Shown here piece by piece: positions 43,855-55,533 of a DNA stretch of 64,000 bases (within the stretch, counting starts at the first letter, position 1; every line of letters begins with the position of its first letter). Made by a program: the position numbers and the translations under genes. The notes under the pieces are model-generated. The model searched no databases. It was given only the letters and a program-made list of their open reading frames with translations, and was not told where the DNA came from. Source of the DNA: Rhipidocladum racemiflorum (lineage: Eukaryota > Streptophyta > Magnoliopsida > Poales > Poaceae); assembly GCA_036346355.1 (NCBI GenBank), contig CM070577.1, forward strand, positions 82,544,509-82,608,508, given 5' to 3'.

Positions 43855-45360
43855 TTAACAAGGAGTATCAATATTCCGATGACTCAATGGCGTTTTACCT
43901 GGTTGAAGTTAGGAAGATGGAGAAGTACTTCAAAACCTTCGAGGTATTCTACGTCCCCAGGAAGGAGAATTCCCTAGTCGACCATCTCTCGAAGGTCGGT
44001 TCCTCTCAAGCACCTGCCCCGGCGGGAGTGCTCATTGAGCACTTACAAAAGCCCTCCATTCCCTCTGTAGAGGAGGCACCAGAGGCGCACGGTGACGTCT
44101 CATTCCTCGAGCATGGTGCGAATTGGATGACGTTATTCGTCTGATATCTCACACATGGGACTCTGCCTAAGGAGGACGCCGAGCATTCCCGCTCATAAGA
44201 CGGTCCACACCGTACAAATTGGTGGAGGGCGTCTTATATCGCAAAGGAGCACTAGTGGTCCTCTCCATGTGCATCTCTCAGGAAGAAGGGAAATACCTTC
44301 TTAACGACATCCATGAGGGAATGTGCGGAGCTCACTCGTCCTTTAGAATGTTAGTGAGCAAAGCATTTCGATTGGGTTATTATTGGCCTACGGCTCTGGC
44401 CGATGCCCGTTCGATACTAACCTCTTGCCGAGCATGCCAGTTTCATGCCCGCCAGGTTCATCAGCCGGCATACGCGCTCCAGACCATTCCATTAACGTGG
44501 CCATTCTCGGTCTGGGGGTTCGATATACTCGAACCTTTTCCCCAAGGCCGAAAGGGTTGCAATTATTTGCTCATGGCTATCGACACTTTCACTAAGTGGG
44601 TCGAGGTGGGACCCGTGTCAACCATCTCAGCCCAAGTGGCTAAGAGGTTTTTTCACAATAATTTGGTAGCACGTTTCAGTATACCAAATCGTCTCATCAC
44701 AGATAATGGCACCCAGTTCACAAGTGAACTGTTCCAAGCCTATTGCGAAGACATTGGGACCAAGGTATGCTTCGCCTCTATGGCTCACCCACAGAGCAAC
44801 GGAGCGGCCGAGCGAGCAAATGGGCAAATCATCCAAGGAATTAAGAAAAGGGTTTTCAAAAACCTCGACCAACGCGGACAAGCCTGGGTGGACGAGCTCC
44901 CTTCCGTCCTGTGGTCGGTTCGCACCACAACCAGCCGAGCAATGGGGGAAACTCCTTTCCAACTCATGTACGGTGCGGAGGCCATCTTGCCCGCAGAAAT
45001 CGTGTTGGGTTCCCCGAGGGTGCACCTTGTCGACGATGTCGACCAGGAGGGCGAGCGCCTCTTAGACCTTGACCTCATAGAGGCAACACGCGAACGGGCT
45101 TTGCTCCGATCCGCAGTTTACCTGCAGGCTCTTCGTAAGCACGCAACCAAATCGATTTGACCAAGGACCCTACAGGTCGGCGACCTCGTCCTATGACGAG
45201 TCCAGGACTTGTCAAAAGCCAACAAGCTAACCCCAAGGTGGGAGGGTCCTTACACGGTCCTATCCACGACACGCCCGGGGGTTGTTCGCCTCGTGATGGA
45301 AGATGGTCGGGAACTCACAACACCTGGAACATCGACCAACTGCGTAAGTTCTTTGTCTAG
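43855..45360 (+). pseudogene. Tat element: end of second RNase H and integrase
   Basis: The RNase H resumes with NKEYQYSDDSMAFYLVEVRK and ends FYVPRKENSLVDHLSKV. After a frameshift near 44142 the integrase is open from 44219: zinc-binding HEGMCGAHSSFRML and SCRACQFHARQ, then catalytic blocks WGFDILEPFPQGRKGCNYLL, LITDNGTQFTSELFQ and HPQSNGAAERANGQI, so the D, D and E residues are present. The C-terminal end (GETPFQLMYGAEAILPAEI) runs to TGA near 45158, and a frameshifted remnant continues to about 45360. Integrase alone is nearly intact, but the polyprotein is not. Confidence 0.88.
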
Positions 45361-46274
45361 CCTCCTTTATCGTACCTTTTTCCTTTGCGACTTTCTAAGG
45401 CTTTTTGCTTCAATAAAATTCGGTCCTTTGCCCAGATGGTGATTCCCATTCTTCGCAAGATCTTGTGAACGACCCCAAAGTCCCTGCCTTCTGGTAAGTC
45501 GACTCAGTCTCGCTCAGGGGCATACTTTTTCCTCACGATCTTGATTATGGGATGAGAATGAGGGGTAAGAACATTCGCTCTAGTGGCATTCTTTTTTAAG
45601 GATCGGCTAGCATGTGCGCGAACGACCTATAGTGCAACGGTCAGCACCAGACCACTAAGCTCACCTCTCTCGAGGTCTCAGTCTGTATAAGACGTTTATC
45701 TTCTGCAGTAGTACCCCACTGCGAGCCACAATCGCGCAAACACCCTCTCAGATGGTCCTGAGGCTTAGTTGGTTCACTCGCGCCCGGCCTTTGCGCACCG
45801 AGTTGTGCGAGCACATGACTTCCTTGCTGGCGTCAAAATCATGCTCACAACTCAGGGGCATGGACCATGACGCTCGGGGGGATAGGGTCGTGCGTGCTGT
45901 TCTCTTAGCAACATGGCCCATGCTCGCAACTTGGAGAAGGTCGTTGGGTCGTTAAGCGAAGACCACGCGATTCTTTTTCACTCTCTCCTATTAACGAGCT
46001 CGTGTTCGCAATCTAGGTACACGACCTTCGTTAATAGCGGGGGCTAGGAGAATAAGTACATGACGAACTACCGTGCTTTTTCTAAAAAATGCGCGCCCGT
46101 GCGTTCGTTATCCCTTTTTACTTGTGTCATTTGTTCGGCTTACTCGTTGCCTTGTTCATTTTTTAGGACAATTACTGACATTGGCCTAAGATGACCAGGA
46201 GAAAACACACCGATCAAAACAACGATCTTTACATAAGTAAACCTCCGGTTACATATGACATAAATATACAACTT
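45361..46274. other. Tat element 3' non-coding spacer
   Basis: This lies between the integrase end and the antisense gene. It has a TTCAATAAAATTC polyadenylation-like word near 45408 and repeated CTCAGGGGCA-type and ATGCTCGCAAC-type words. I see no ORF with a recognisable domain. Long spacers of this kind are usual in Tat elements. Confidence 0.6.
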
Positions 46275-47835
46275 AAAATTTGCCAGTGCGCTTAGCGTCC
46301 TGGAGCAGGGTGAGCTCTTCTCGCACGGTGTCGAGCTCAGACTCAAGGTCGAGCACCTTCCTTCGAGCTTCGCGCCCTTCACTCGCCGCTTGGCGAAGTC
46401 GCTTCGCCTCCTCTTTATGCTGCTCGGCCGACTCGTTAGCACTGAGCACAGAGTGGCTCAGCTTCTTCACCCTCTCCTCTAGGGTCGCCCTTGCCCGCTT
46501 GCTCTGATCAAGGCACTCCTTGAGGACCAAGACAGACTCCTCGGTCTTGTGCCGGATCTCCGCCTCCTAAGCCTTTAGCTCGGCCAGCACTTGCTCGAGC
46601 TCCGCGATCTTCACGTCTTGCTCAACATTGTGCCTGGCAAAGACCTCAGGGGGACGGTCGCGGCCCTGAAGTCTGTCATGGTGACCTCGAGCACATGCGC
46701 AAAGGGACACGTCAAGTCTTTACTTGGCATGCAAGCGGAAACTGAGATACTTCATACTTACCCATCGAAGGCCTTCCTGAAAGCCTTCCTGGAAGAGCTT
46801 GGCTGGGTCCTCATCCTGGTGAGGGTTGGCCTCCGCGCATTCCTCCCAAGCAGGTGTTCCGCGCATTCGACCATCCATCGCTTTAGCTTGCTTACCTCAC
46901 TTTGATCGGCGTACTCCATGTGTCGCCGAGGGGGAGTCGAGCCCGAGCTGGCGCGCCTCCTTGGACGTGTGGGGGGAGACGGCGTTGACGATGGCGACCT
47001 ACCGCGTCGCTTGCGGCTCGCTAACCTGTTGGTCCTAGGACCAAGGGTTGCGGTGCCGAGATCCTCCGACAATGGCTTCAACGCTGCCACTGCGACCTCG
47101 AGGGCGATTTTCTCCTGTGATATAGAAACGAGCAAGTTAGGAGGGTGCCCGGAAGTTGTTCCCCGAGCACGGTATTTCCAGGACGAGGCACCCCGAGCTT
47201 GGTAAAGGGATTACTTACCGCCTCGCCTCGAGCGAACAAGTTCTTCGGGACCTGGCGGCCGGCCTTGAGCTCCTTGCCCTTAGGTGTGCTGAACATCTCA
47301 GCAACCCTCGAGTCCACCCAGCTCACGGGTGGGGTTGTATTCTGACCAAGGAAAGCAGTAAGCACGAGGTGATTTCAGCTAAACAAGGGAGCTCGGTTTC
47401 GCAGCGTACCTGACAGAGATTCTCGGGTGAAGTCTTGCCACCCAGTTATCTCGAAGAAGGGGTGGTCCCTCCTTCTGAGGGGCGACACCCGGTTCTGGAT
47501 GTAGTCCCGAACGATGTCCTGACCAGTGAGCCCCATGTTGTTGAGCTCACTGATCGTCATGAGCACTCGTTCCTCCTCGGCTTGAACCGGGGGTCGGGGC
47601 ATCTCGACGCGTGGAGCGCTTGCTCCGGTGTAGCAGAGGGAGCTCCCCTCTGCCTTCTTGAGGTAGAACCAAGAATCGGCCCACCTGGACACCGAGTCCT
47701 TGAGCGTGAAGTTCGGGAACTCGTAGGGCCGATTGGACCGAAGGCGGAAGTAGACGCAGCCGGCAGGAGAAGCCGTGCCGATGCGGAACAAGGAATAGAA
47801 ATGGAAGAAGAGGCTGGCCTATTGGTTGATGTTTG
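46275..47835 (-). pseudogene. Spliced antisense gene of the Tat element (putative gypsy-type transposon protein)
   Basis: On the minus strand, four coding blocks are joined by canonical GT-AG introns: about 47835-47410 (FRIGTASPAGCVYFRLRSNR ... SVSRWADSWFYLKK), about 47344-47220 (TTPPVSWVDSRVAEMFSTPK), 47114-46763 (LEVAVAALKPLSEDLG, then Arg/Pro/Ser-rich), and about 46669-46275 (VFARHNVEQDVKIAELEQVL, then a long coiled coil ending RTGKF). The first block resembles the putative gypsy-type transposon family (Pfam PF04195) that lies antisense in Tat elements. The function is unknown. One in-frame TAG (minus strand of 46567-46569) and loss of the N-terminus at about 47835 make this copy a pseudogene. 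Confidence 0.75.
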
Positions 47836-47930
47836 TCTGTTGTAGTACATATTGACCACAGCCAAAACAGTTCTCGGAAACCACAACCGGACATGCCAAA
47901 GTCCATAGTTAGCCAAAATAATACGCCATA

Positions 47931-48180
47931 TCCTCACAAAATAGTTATCATTTCGAATATAGTAGTAATCAAACTTTTAATACTTTACCTGTCAATAATT
48001 TTTTAAATATTCAAATTAAATACATAAAAATCATACGTAGATTTGACTCGAAAAGTACTTTTAGAATATTATAATTTTATCGGATTTTATAAATATATTA
48101 TAGTAGAAATTATTGGTCAAAACTGTGTTTTGGATACCGTGACGATGTTGTGAACAATAACTATTTGTGATCGGAGGGAG
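47931..48180. mobile_element. Stowaway-type MITE
   Basis: The right end reads ACTATTTGTGATCGGAGGGAG and is followed by TA. The left end reads CACAAAATAGTTATCATT and is preceded by TATCCT, a shortened form of the CTCCCTCCGT terminus. The ends are inverted repeats and the flanking TA pair is the mariner-type target duplication. The body is AT-rich and non-coding. It marks the border between the retrotransposon nest and the gene island. Confidence 0.75.
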
Positions 48181-48182
48181 TA

Positions 48183-49235
48183 GTAATCATCATTAGTGTG
48201 CATTATTTGCAATATATATAGACATGAAAGGAATAACTGTTATGAAAATATAACGAAGTTTCTGAATGGTTCATAAATTAATCTCTACTTACATATAAAT
48301 ACGAGTTGGTGGTGGTACATCCGTTCTCTTCTTTATCTCCTCCCGTCCTACTCACCTCACACGAAAATTTGGCACTGACAATCGCCCCATGCGCACGTTC
48401 ACAAATCCCTCACAAGTTCACAACCGCCGCCTCCCCTTCCCTTTTATTCTCTCCGTAATCTCCCTCGACTCCGCTCGCTCTTTCCATCACTTCTCCCTAG
48501 TCCCAAATCGCTCACCATTCCAGGACGATCACACCGCACTGCTGCTCCACTCTACACGCCCAGGCTGAAGGTGACGCGGATCCGAATTTGGCAGCATGGC
48601 GGCGACAGCGGCGACTCACCGGAGGTGAAGAGGGAGCGGGATGTTGCGGTGAGAGGGTAGAGGAGGAGGTCCCGGAGCCCCCTTCCACTGAGGATGACCC
48701 TTCCACTGACGATCACTGAAGATGGGTTTCAAGCTGGCCGTTTTCCATCTCTGAATTTAGAATATTTTCTTAAAGGCTTTCAAGTACTAAACATCTTGTC
48801 TAACCTGTATAGCAAGAGAGATCTTGTCTAACCTGTATAGCAAGAAAGATTAAATTTTTTTTATTACTAAACACGCCTCTAAACACATTAGCATTTTAGC
48901 AACTCCTTATTTAATTTCTAGAGAAATTTAATTAGGATGTTACAATGCAGGTAGTGTGTAACGGTATTTTGGCCTGCTAAACTAGTATGATATTGTAACA
49001 AGCTTAGGGCATGTACAATATAAGATAATTATAACAAGTGCTTAACGAGATAATATAACCACATCATCCAACACTCATATACAAGTTATTTTCTCTGATG
49101 CAAACATCTTTTTTGTGTATGCTTAGATATTATATTCTCTAAGCATCGAGGCTTTAAAATAAACACCATGCCTAACCTGTATAGCAAGAAAGATTAAAAA
49201 AAATTATTACTAAACGCCTCTAAACACATGCATTC
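48183..49235. other. 3' flank of the E2 gene, no gene recognised
   Basis: This is mostly AT-rich. A C-rich, UTR-like segment at 48320-48480 and a GC-rich block at 48520-48730 give no recognisable protein. A stretch of about 60 bp (CCTGTATAGCAAGAAAGATTA, then ACTAAACNCGCCTCTAAACACAT) occurs at 48830-48895 and again at 49167-49230, up to the stop codon of the E2 gene, with a 27-bp partial duplicate at 48804. A GGGCATGTACAATATA word at 49013 resembles a MITE end, but no matching right end is seen. Confidence 0.5.
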
Positions 49236-52200
49236 TTAATTCTTATTGAGCACACCGAGGTCGCCGACGCGAGGGCACCGGAGCTCCTCGAACTGATCGC
49301 ACCCCTCAGCGCCGATCTCCTCGAAAGCCGCCACGAGCCTCGGCACCAGGTTGGCGAGCGCGAGCCTGAACCCCGCCGAGCACGGCCGCTCCCAGCGACC
49401 GCTCCCGTCGGCGGTGAGCGTGCCCACGGGACAGCCCCGCAGGTACGCCTCGCAGGCCCCGAGCACGGACCTCCCGCGACGGCGGAAGTGGTCCCTGACG
49501 AGCCCCTCGAACCCCCGCGGCGGGCGGCGCAGCAAGTGGAGCGCAGTCCGGAGCGTGAGCAGGTAGGCGTTCTCGCCGTAGGGGAGCGCATTGCGGCCGC
49601 CCTCCGGGGTGCCGATGAGCGCCTCGTAGCCGGCCTCGTTGTAGTAAGGCTGGGCGGTGAGGACGAGGCCCTGGATGGAGACGACGACCTGGAGGAGGCT
49701 CGACCTGGCCGGCGACCAGGCCTCGTCGCCCTCGCCCTCGCCGAAGGTGTTGAGCAGGCTGAGACACACCGTGCCGGATGTGTAGAGGTTGGGGTTCAAG
49801 CGGAAGCCGAACGAGTGGTAGTACACCTGCGGCGGCGCAGCCGGGTAGGTCGGCGGCAGGTGCAGGTCGAAGAGGAAGAGCCCGTCGTGGTACGGCGTCC
49901 CGGCCGCACCCACCATCGCCGCCCGGAGCAGGTCCATGCGGTCCTCGAACGCCCGCACGTAGATGCTGTCTGCATGCGCACGTGCAAATTTTTCGTTCGT
50001 TCAATTCATTCATGCGTAGCTAGAGGGAAAATAAGAAATTCTAGTAGCACTGCATACCTGGTAAGCTGTTCTTCAGTATTTTCCATTCCTTTTGCACCGC
50101 CTTGACCCACTTCTTTCCACCAACAATAGTGCCCTGCAATTCATTTGCAAAATTAAGAACACCAATTATTGTGTCAAGTATGCTGCTGAATCTAGATAGT
50201 TATAGCAAAACTAAATTCTTTTTTTTTTACTTTTTAGAGTCAACTAGATGCAGTGTTGACCATTTGCTTCGGCAGTATATTTGGAAAAAAGTTACAATGA
50301 CAATGAAAATTTACCCACCAAAGGCAACAAGATACACTACTGACCAGTGACCATTAAGTTTTAATGTATAGTATATCTTGGAAAATTTACAGAAGAACGA
50401 AATTATAAAAGTATTTTTGACGTGAACCCACCTGTTGTACGTTCATTTGTTCGATCAAAATTTGTGGCAACACGGTATCTATGGTCAAATTATTATGAAA
50501 GTATATATTTAACTCCAGAAGGGGTTAACGTAATTAATTACCTGCTCCGCAATATCAAGGTAATGGTGATCCGGAGGGCAGTGCACGACGTCGAAGTGCG
50601 GGAAGCGGAACGGACCGTCGTCGTCACCGGCGGTGTCTACAGACTTCTTTTTCCCCTCCGCCTCGCCATGATCAACACCTGCGTCGCTAGGCTGGCCGGA
50701 GACAGGCGCCGGCGCTTCCACATTACCTGTCGCCGCAGGTAATTCCGAGCTTGACGGCGGCGGCGGCCCATTCGCCAGATACCTCTTGCCTCGAGCCAAC
50801 ACCTCGAGTGCCAGCCGGATCACTGACCGGACGGCAGCACCCAGCTGGCCCATCGCCGCGGCCAAAAAACCATCGCCGCCGAGTTGGACATTGCTATCGA
50901 TAATTCTGTCCTCGGTTGGATTCTGTGGAACCAGATACAATATATATAATGAAGTTGCTTAATTAAGAAACAACTCAATCTGTTACATAATGGGGAGATG
51001 CATGTGGAATTAATTAAGTCGATGTTGGATAGATGATACCGTGTTGGCAGCGGCCGGTTGATCTTGACGAGCACCATCTTCTGTCGCCTCGTCGTCGTCG
51101 TCGTCATCGTCGTCGTCCCAAACGCCCATCTCATCCAACAAATCGGTGAAGTATTGTTGGTTGACGACGCCGATCTCATGACGCAACACCTGAAATTAAA
51201 CATCATCCATCAACTGGTGAAGAGATCGATGGGTAGCACTGCAGTAATCAGTAGTAGCTCTCAAGTCTCAACATTGACATGGTCTCTAATGCAGAGACAT
51301 CTAGCTGTTTGAGATCGGAAACAACAGGAGATGAATGACCATACCGTCGACGTGCTTCCGTCGCCCCACTTCACTAGGATGTGGCCGTCACGAAGGTCAA
51401 CAATACGCCCGACCCATGAAAGATCGTCCGCCGCCGCCGCCTTCATGTTGTCGTCGTCGTCGTTGCCCTGTGATGTTAGGAGTACTTCCCTGCTCCCACC
51501 GCCGTTGCCTGCTGTGTCCGACGGCGGCAGGCGAACAACGACGGCGCCGAAGTAAACATGGTGCTCGGGAACCGAGGCCAGGTCGTAGGCGCTCACGGTC
51601 TCCTCGCACTCCACCTCCCTCACCCCGCCATGGCGCGACGCCGCCTTGAGCCACGACACGCGCACCGTCTTATCCTCGGCGTTGATGCTTCTGACGACGC
51701 CGATGCGCCTCGTCGTCGATCCAGTGGAGGCATCAACATCGGCAGCGACCTGAACGGCAGCAGCAACGTGAAATGCAGCAGAAGGAGCGTCGCCGGGCGC
51801 CGCATTGTGGACGACTATCTGCTCCGGGAAGAACTCGTGCTCGTTGATGTTGTCAAAGGGGATGAGGGACACCGATGGCACCCCGTGCCGCCGCGTGCCG
51901 TCCTGCCACAACACGTCCACGGAGGTGCGGGTGTCGGCGACGCTCATGGGCAGCTTGAACCCCGTGCGGCGGTGGCCGCGGGCGGTTGGGAAGAAGCAGC
52001 GGTCAGCTAGCCCCCAGCTGCAATAGATGTCGGAGCAGAAGAAGGTCAGGTCACGAGGCTTCTGGTACGGCGGAGGAGCGCACGCCTGTACGAGCTGCTG
52101 CTCAGTGCCCAGCTGGGCCGACGCGATCCAGTAGACGAGGACGCCGGCCATCTCGACCTTGCAGACGGTGCCCTCGACGCGGCTGGAATGCCAGTGGCCT

Positions 52201-52859
52201 TTGAGCCACTGGGAGGCCCTGAAGACGACGGATGGGTCGTCGGCGGTGACTCGCTCCCCCGGGTAGAAGGGGCTGTTCATCTGGTGGCGGCAGCAATCTT
52301 TGCGCGGGTTCTTCGCTGTCAGCTTGTTGTACCCTGCGCCGGGGACCCTGCAGACGGCGCCGTCGTCGAACAGCACGTCGACGTTGAGGGGCACCTCGAC
52401 GACCCGGCCGAGCCACGGCCCGGACACGACGTAGTCCCCCAGGCTGAGCTCCCTCACGCGCCGCAGCCGGGCCGGCGACACGCCCCTCACCACCGCCGCC
52501 TCCGGCCTGTCGAGCTGGACCAGGTCGAGCACGGTGGCGACGCCCATGACTACGCCGATCTGGCCGCCGGGGTCCGACGCCGACGCGACGACCTGGCCAG
52601 GGTGGAAGCTGCTCCTGTCGACAGTGGTGATCAGGTTGCCGACCTTCTTGGCCACGACGGAGCCGTCGACGCGGAGCATGTGGAACGTGGCGGCGGGGTG
52701 GGAGAGATGGCTCACCCCGTGGTACCCGATCAGCAGCCCGAGCTCGGCGTGCCCGCAGCCGCTTCTCGACTCAAAGCTCACTAGGTCCATGTAGTGGATG
52801 CTAGAGGAAGCCGGCGCCATGGCCTCGTCTTCTCTCAGCTGCCCCGCGGCGACGTCCAT
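49236..52859 (-). CDS. Large ubiquitin-conjugating enzyme E2, PHO2/UBC24 (UBE2O-like) family
   Basis: Five exons on the minus strand: 52859-51345, 51189-51040, 50922-50542, 50133-50058 and 49969-49236, all with GT-AG junctions and an open frame of 951 codons. Residues 1-550 are the long N-terminal region with repeated SH3/Tudor-like segments (GDYVVSGPWLGRVVEVPLNV, PFYPGERVTADD, DGHILVKWGDGS). Exon 2 has a poly-Asp run. HFDVVHCPPDHHYLD precedes the UBC fold, which starts near KKWVKAVQKEWKILKNSLP. The catalytic Cys is in TSGTVCLSLLNTF (residue about 775, minus strand near 49765). The canonical HPN is replaced by YYHSFGFRLNPN, as in this family. Such enzymes pass ubiquitin to substrates without a separate E3; PHO2 targets phosphate transporters. 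UBC23-like paralogues are equally possible. An upstream in-frame GTG is not used as a start. Confidence 0.9.
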
Positions 52860-52936
52860 TACTACTTGCTCGATCGATCGATGGATACAGTCCACGGATT
52901 AACGTTAACTCGACTCGAAGGCGTGTTTCTTGTTGG

Positions 52937-52942
52937 TTTATA
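52937..52942 (-). promoter_or_regulatory. TATA box of the E2 gene
   Basis: TATAAA on the minus strand lies 78 bp upstream of the ATG at 52859. Transcription would start roughly 30 bp further on, giving a 5' leader of about 50 nt. Upstream, 53000-53450 shows no further element I can name. Confidence 0.55.
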
Positions 52943-53454
52943 GAGTGCTCCCTCGGGTGATTTGATTAAACTTCTGGTTGATCCATGACGATCTCCTGTC
53001 GTTCGTGTTCTTATTATCCGAGAGTTTGAGCCCATCCGATCCGAATCAAACAAGGAAAAGAATCATTATCCTTCCATGATTCGGATCGGACTCCTCTTTC
53101 AGAAAGTAAATTATCTAACAGATACTAGAGTACAGGCTACGAAGAGTTGAGTTTGAGCGTGATACCAATTTGATTCCTTCTCTGGCCTAAGTTCTTCTCT
53201 TATACAAAGTCTTTTTATATACGGACTTAAATATATACATATTGTCCATAGGATAGAAAAAAAAGCTTCATTGTAAATATCTTCTCGTATAGTGATATAG
53301 GCTTTGTGGGATGTGGTTTTTTCAAAAGGATTTCACTTAAAATTTGTCTCCCGTTTCTATTTTTCTGTACATTATTTGCAACATAAAATTTATTGTAATA
53401 ACCTTGGTATGTGTTGCGTTAGGCTAGCATAATTACAATTAATGTTGTGTCTTA

Positions 53455-53710
53455 CTCCCTCCGTTACAAATAGTTATCATTTTAGACATTGAGACGGTTT
53501 TCGAAACACAAATTTGATCACTAATTTATATTATAATATATTTATAAAATCTAATAAAATTACAATATCATGAATATACTTTTTGAAACAAATCTACATA
53601 TATGATTTTTCATGTACCCAATTTAAATATTTAAAAAGATATTGCCAATTAATATTACAAAATTTTGATTGTACCTATATTTAAAAGGATAATTATTTGT
53701 GACAGGAGAC
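53455..53710. mobile_element. Stowaway MITE in the E2 gene promoter region
   Basis: The left end CTCCCTCCGTTACAAATAG and the right end ATTATTTGTGACAGGAGAC are inverted repeats. TA flanks both sides (53453-53454 and 53711-53712). At 256 bp, AT-rich and non-coding, it is a mariner-derived MITE and a better preserved relative of the copy at 47931. It lies about 600 bp upstream of the E2 start codon. Confidence 0.88.
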
Positions 53711-53734
53711 TAATTGGAATTTGGGGTTGGATTA

Positions 53735-54115
53735 GGGCATTCCCAACCCTCCACCTCAGCTAGTGTCCATAGAATTAATTACGTTGCCAACTAAGCAAAA
53801 ATCTGATGTGGCATAGGAATTAAGGAAGTGAGAGAAGGAAAAACAAAGAAACCATGTCTCATGCAAGAAACTGGGTTGACACGGGCACCAAGGCGCAAGA
53901 AACCAGCAAAATCTGCAATGGAGGTTTCTGCGCGCTGATCAAGGTGTGTTTGTGGTGCATGCATTGGTTTATTGCTCATGCATTAATTTATTACGCTCTC
54001 TCTCTCTCCTTTAGACACTGCTTATGGAAACTATGGGTTGTGAAACTATACATTGATTTATTACTCTTTTTCCCCTCTAGACACTGGTCATAGAAACTAT
54101 GGGTTGAGACTGCCC
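53735..54115. mobile_element. Tourist-like MITE (PIF/Harbinger type)
   Basis: Termini GGGCATTCCCAACCC and GGGTTGAGACTGCCC are imperfect inverted repeats flanked by TTA (53732-53734 and 54116-54118), the 3-bp duplication of PIF/Harbinger elements. The interior has internal near-repeats, such as ACACTG..TGGAAACTATGGGTTG at 54014 and ACACTGGTCATAGAAACTATG at 54081. The only open frames are short and not protein-like. Confidence 0.8.
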
Positions 54116-54539
54116 TTATACTCCTATATGCACACATACACTTACTGTACTGGCACTGCATGCATGGTTGAATTTTAATCGGAGTTGTACTTCTACTTAA
54201 CTACACATGGCAATTAAGCAAATCTCCATTAATGCAATAGTCGTTGCTAACGCATTACCTGTGTTATTTTCGTCGGCCTGAATTTTCCTCGTCGGATTTT
54301 TGTGTCGGTTTGAGGATAGCCGACGAAACTAATATTATTTTCGTCGGTTTCGTTGGGGCCGACGAATATACATTTTTATTTGTGTCGGCCTAGGTGAGAC
54401 CGACAAATATACACTTTTATTTCCATTGGCCTAGGTGGGGCCAACGAAAATACTCTTCTATTTTCGTCGGTTGCATGTAAGCCGACGAAAATACTGGTAA
54501 TCCGACTTATAGGTCACGCGCGAGCACTATCTGTAAAAC

Positions 54540-54930
54540 CTGAGCGCCGTTCAAGCCGCCCCTCACACCGCCGCGTCCGCCCCTAGCCCCCCGCCCTCCG
54601 CCGCGCGCCCTCAGCGTCCCCTGCCCCCACATCCGCCCCATCGCCGCTGGACCTCGTCGCCTCCCTCCAGCGCCTCGTCCCGGACCTGGTCCCCTCCCTC
54701 GACCGCTCCCTCCACCTCATCGCCGCCTTCAACGTCCGCCCCTTCGTCCCCACACCGAACCCCAATGCTGGCCACGCCCAGAAACACCCCAACCTCAAGC
54801 CACACCACCGCCGCGCCGCCCCCGACCCGGCCCGCTCCACCCGCCGCAAGACCTCGCCGGGCTCCTCCCCGACCACGCCGCCCGCTCTAGGTGGCCTCGA
54901 CACCGTATGCACCATGGCCGCCGTCTGCCG
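54540..54930 (+). pseudogene. GC-rich gene-like fragment inside the CACTA element
   Basis: Its composition is very GC-rich, unlike the AT-rich element around it. A plus-strand frame reads LDLVASLQRLVPDLVPSLDR and then LHLIAAFNVRPFVPTPNPN, followed by a basic, Pro-rich run. It has no start codon of its own and ends soon after. This looks like a captured 5' exon of a host gene, as CACTA elements often carry. I do not recognise the source gene. Confidence 0.4.
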
Positions 54931-55510
54931 TGTTGGTGTAGAGATTGCTGTGTTGGTGTAGAGGTCTTATACGGTTAGTCTCGTAGTAGTAAATGAGCTG
55001 ATTTCTTTAGGCATTGTTAGTGTTGAAATTATAGTCTGATAACTGCAAGTGGTCTGCTATGCTAAACAATTTATCATAGATTGCTTTAGTTTTTCTTGTG
55101 GGACAAAATAAATTGATTTAGTTCCTGCACTGGATTGATTTGAAAGGCAAAGCAACATTGTTTTATGTTGTTAAACACTTCCAGCATCATCTATGTATTG
55201 TCAACTTTGCAAAATCATTAACATGTGATAATTTTTACACATTAAGTTATCCTATGATTCAGACTAAATTATTCAGTTTTGGTTGACATATCCTTCACTG
55301 TTTAATTATCACCTCTTTTTGTGAACCTTTGTTTTGCGTTCTAGTTTAAAACAAAGGGTGGTGCCTAGCTAAAGGAATAGTGCACCAATTTAACTAAAGA
55401 AGATTGCCGACGCCAATCTGCTTCCTTTGTTGCCTGTGATAAGGTCAGCGTTGATATTCTTACACTCATTTTGCCTACTCAATGTATACTTCCTCTCATT
55501 TTGCCGATGA

Positions 55511-55533
55511 AAATAATACGGATTCCTGTAGTG
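55511..55533. repeat. Internal CACTA-type terminus
   Basis: GAAAATAATACGGATTCCTG followed by TAGTG repeats the pattern of the true right end at 58101-58124. It marks either the end of a smaller CACTA that joined this element or an internal duplication of the terminus. No matching left end was found to its right. Confidence 0.6.

Larger units (their letters stand above)
1659..47835 (+). mobile_element. Tat-type Ty3/gypsy retrotransposon, oldest layer of the nest
   Basis: Pieces at 1659-3224, 8819-10049 and 43855-47835 are collinear parts of one element. Removing the two insertions and one copy of each target duplication rejoins the RT and RNase H regions. The order is gag tail, aspartic protease, RT, RNase H, a second RNase H starting near 9825, integrase, and then a long 3' region with an antisense gene. 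The dual RNase H and the antisense gene are traits of the Tat clade. Neither LTR is in the window: the left side is replaced by LTR fragments, and the right side fades out at about 47835 next to a MITE. Confidence 0.85.

Noticed and set aside
49306..50105. Overlapping long frames on both strands at the last E2 exon
   Set aside because: Only one frame carries the UBC fold and catalytic Cys and joins to the upstream exons; the others are GC-driven.
51397..52784. Long plus-strand frames opposite the E2 gene, up to 198 codons
   Set aside because: They are shadows of a GC-rich exon on the other strand, with no domain and no conserved start.
52893..52895. Possible E2 start 12 codons upstream of the ATG
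   Set aside because: The codon is GTG, not ATG. The ATG at 52859 follows the TATA box at a sensible distance.
53854..54093. 79-codon frame
   Set aside because: It lies wholly within a Tourist-like MITE and repeats a segment of it.
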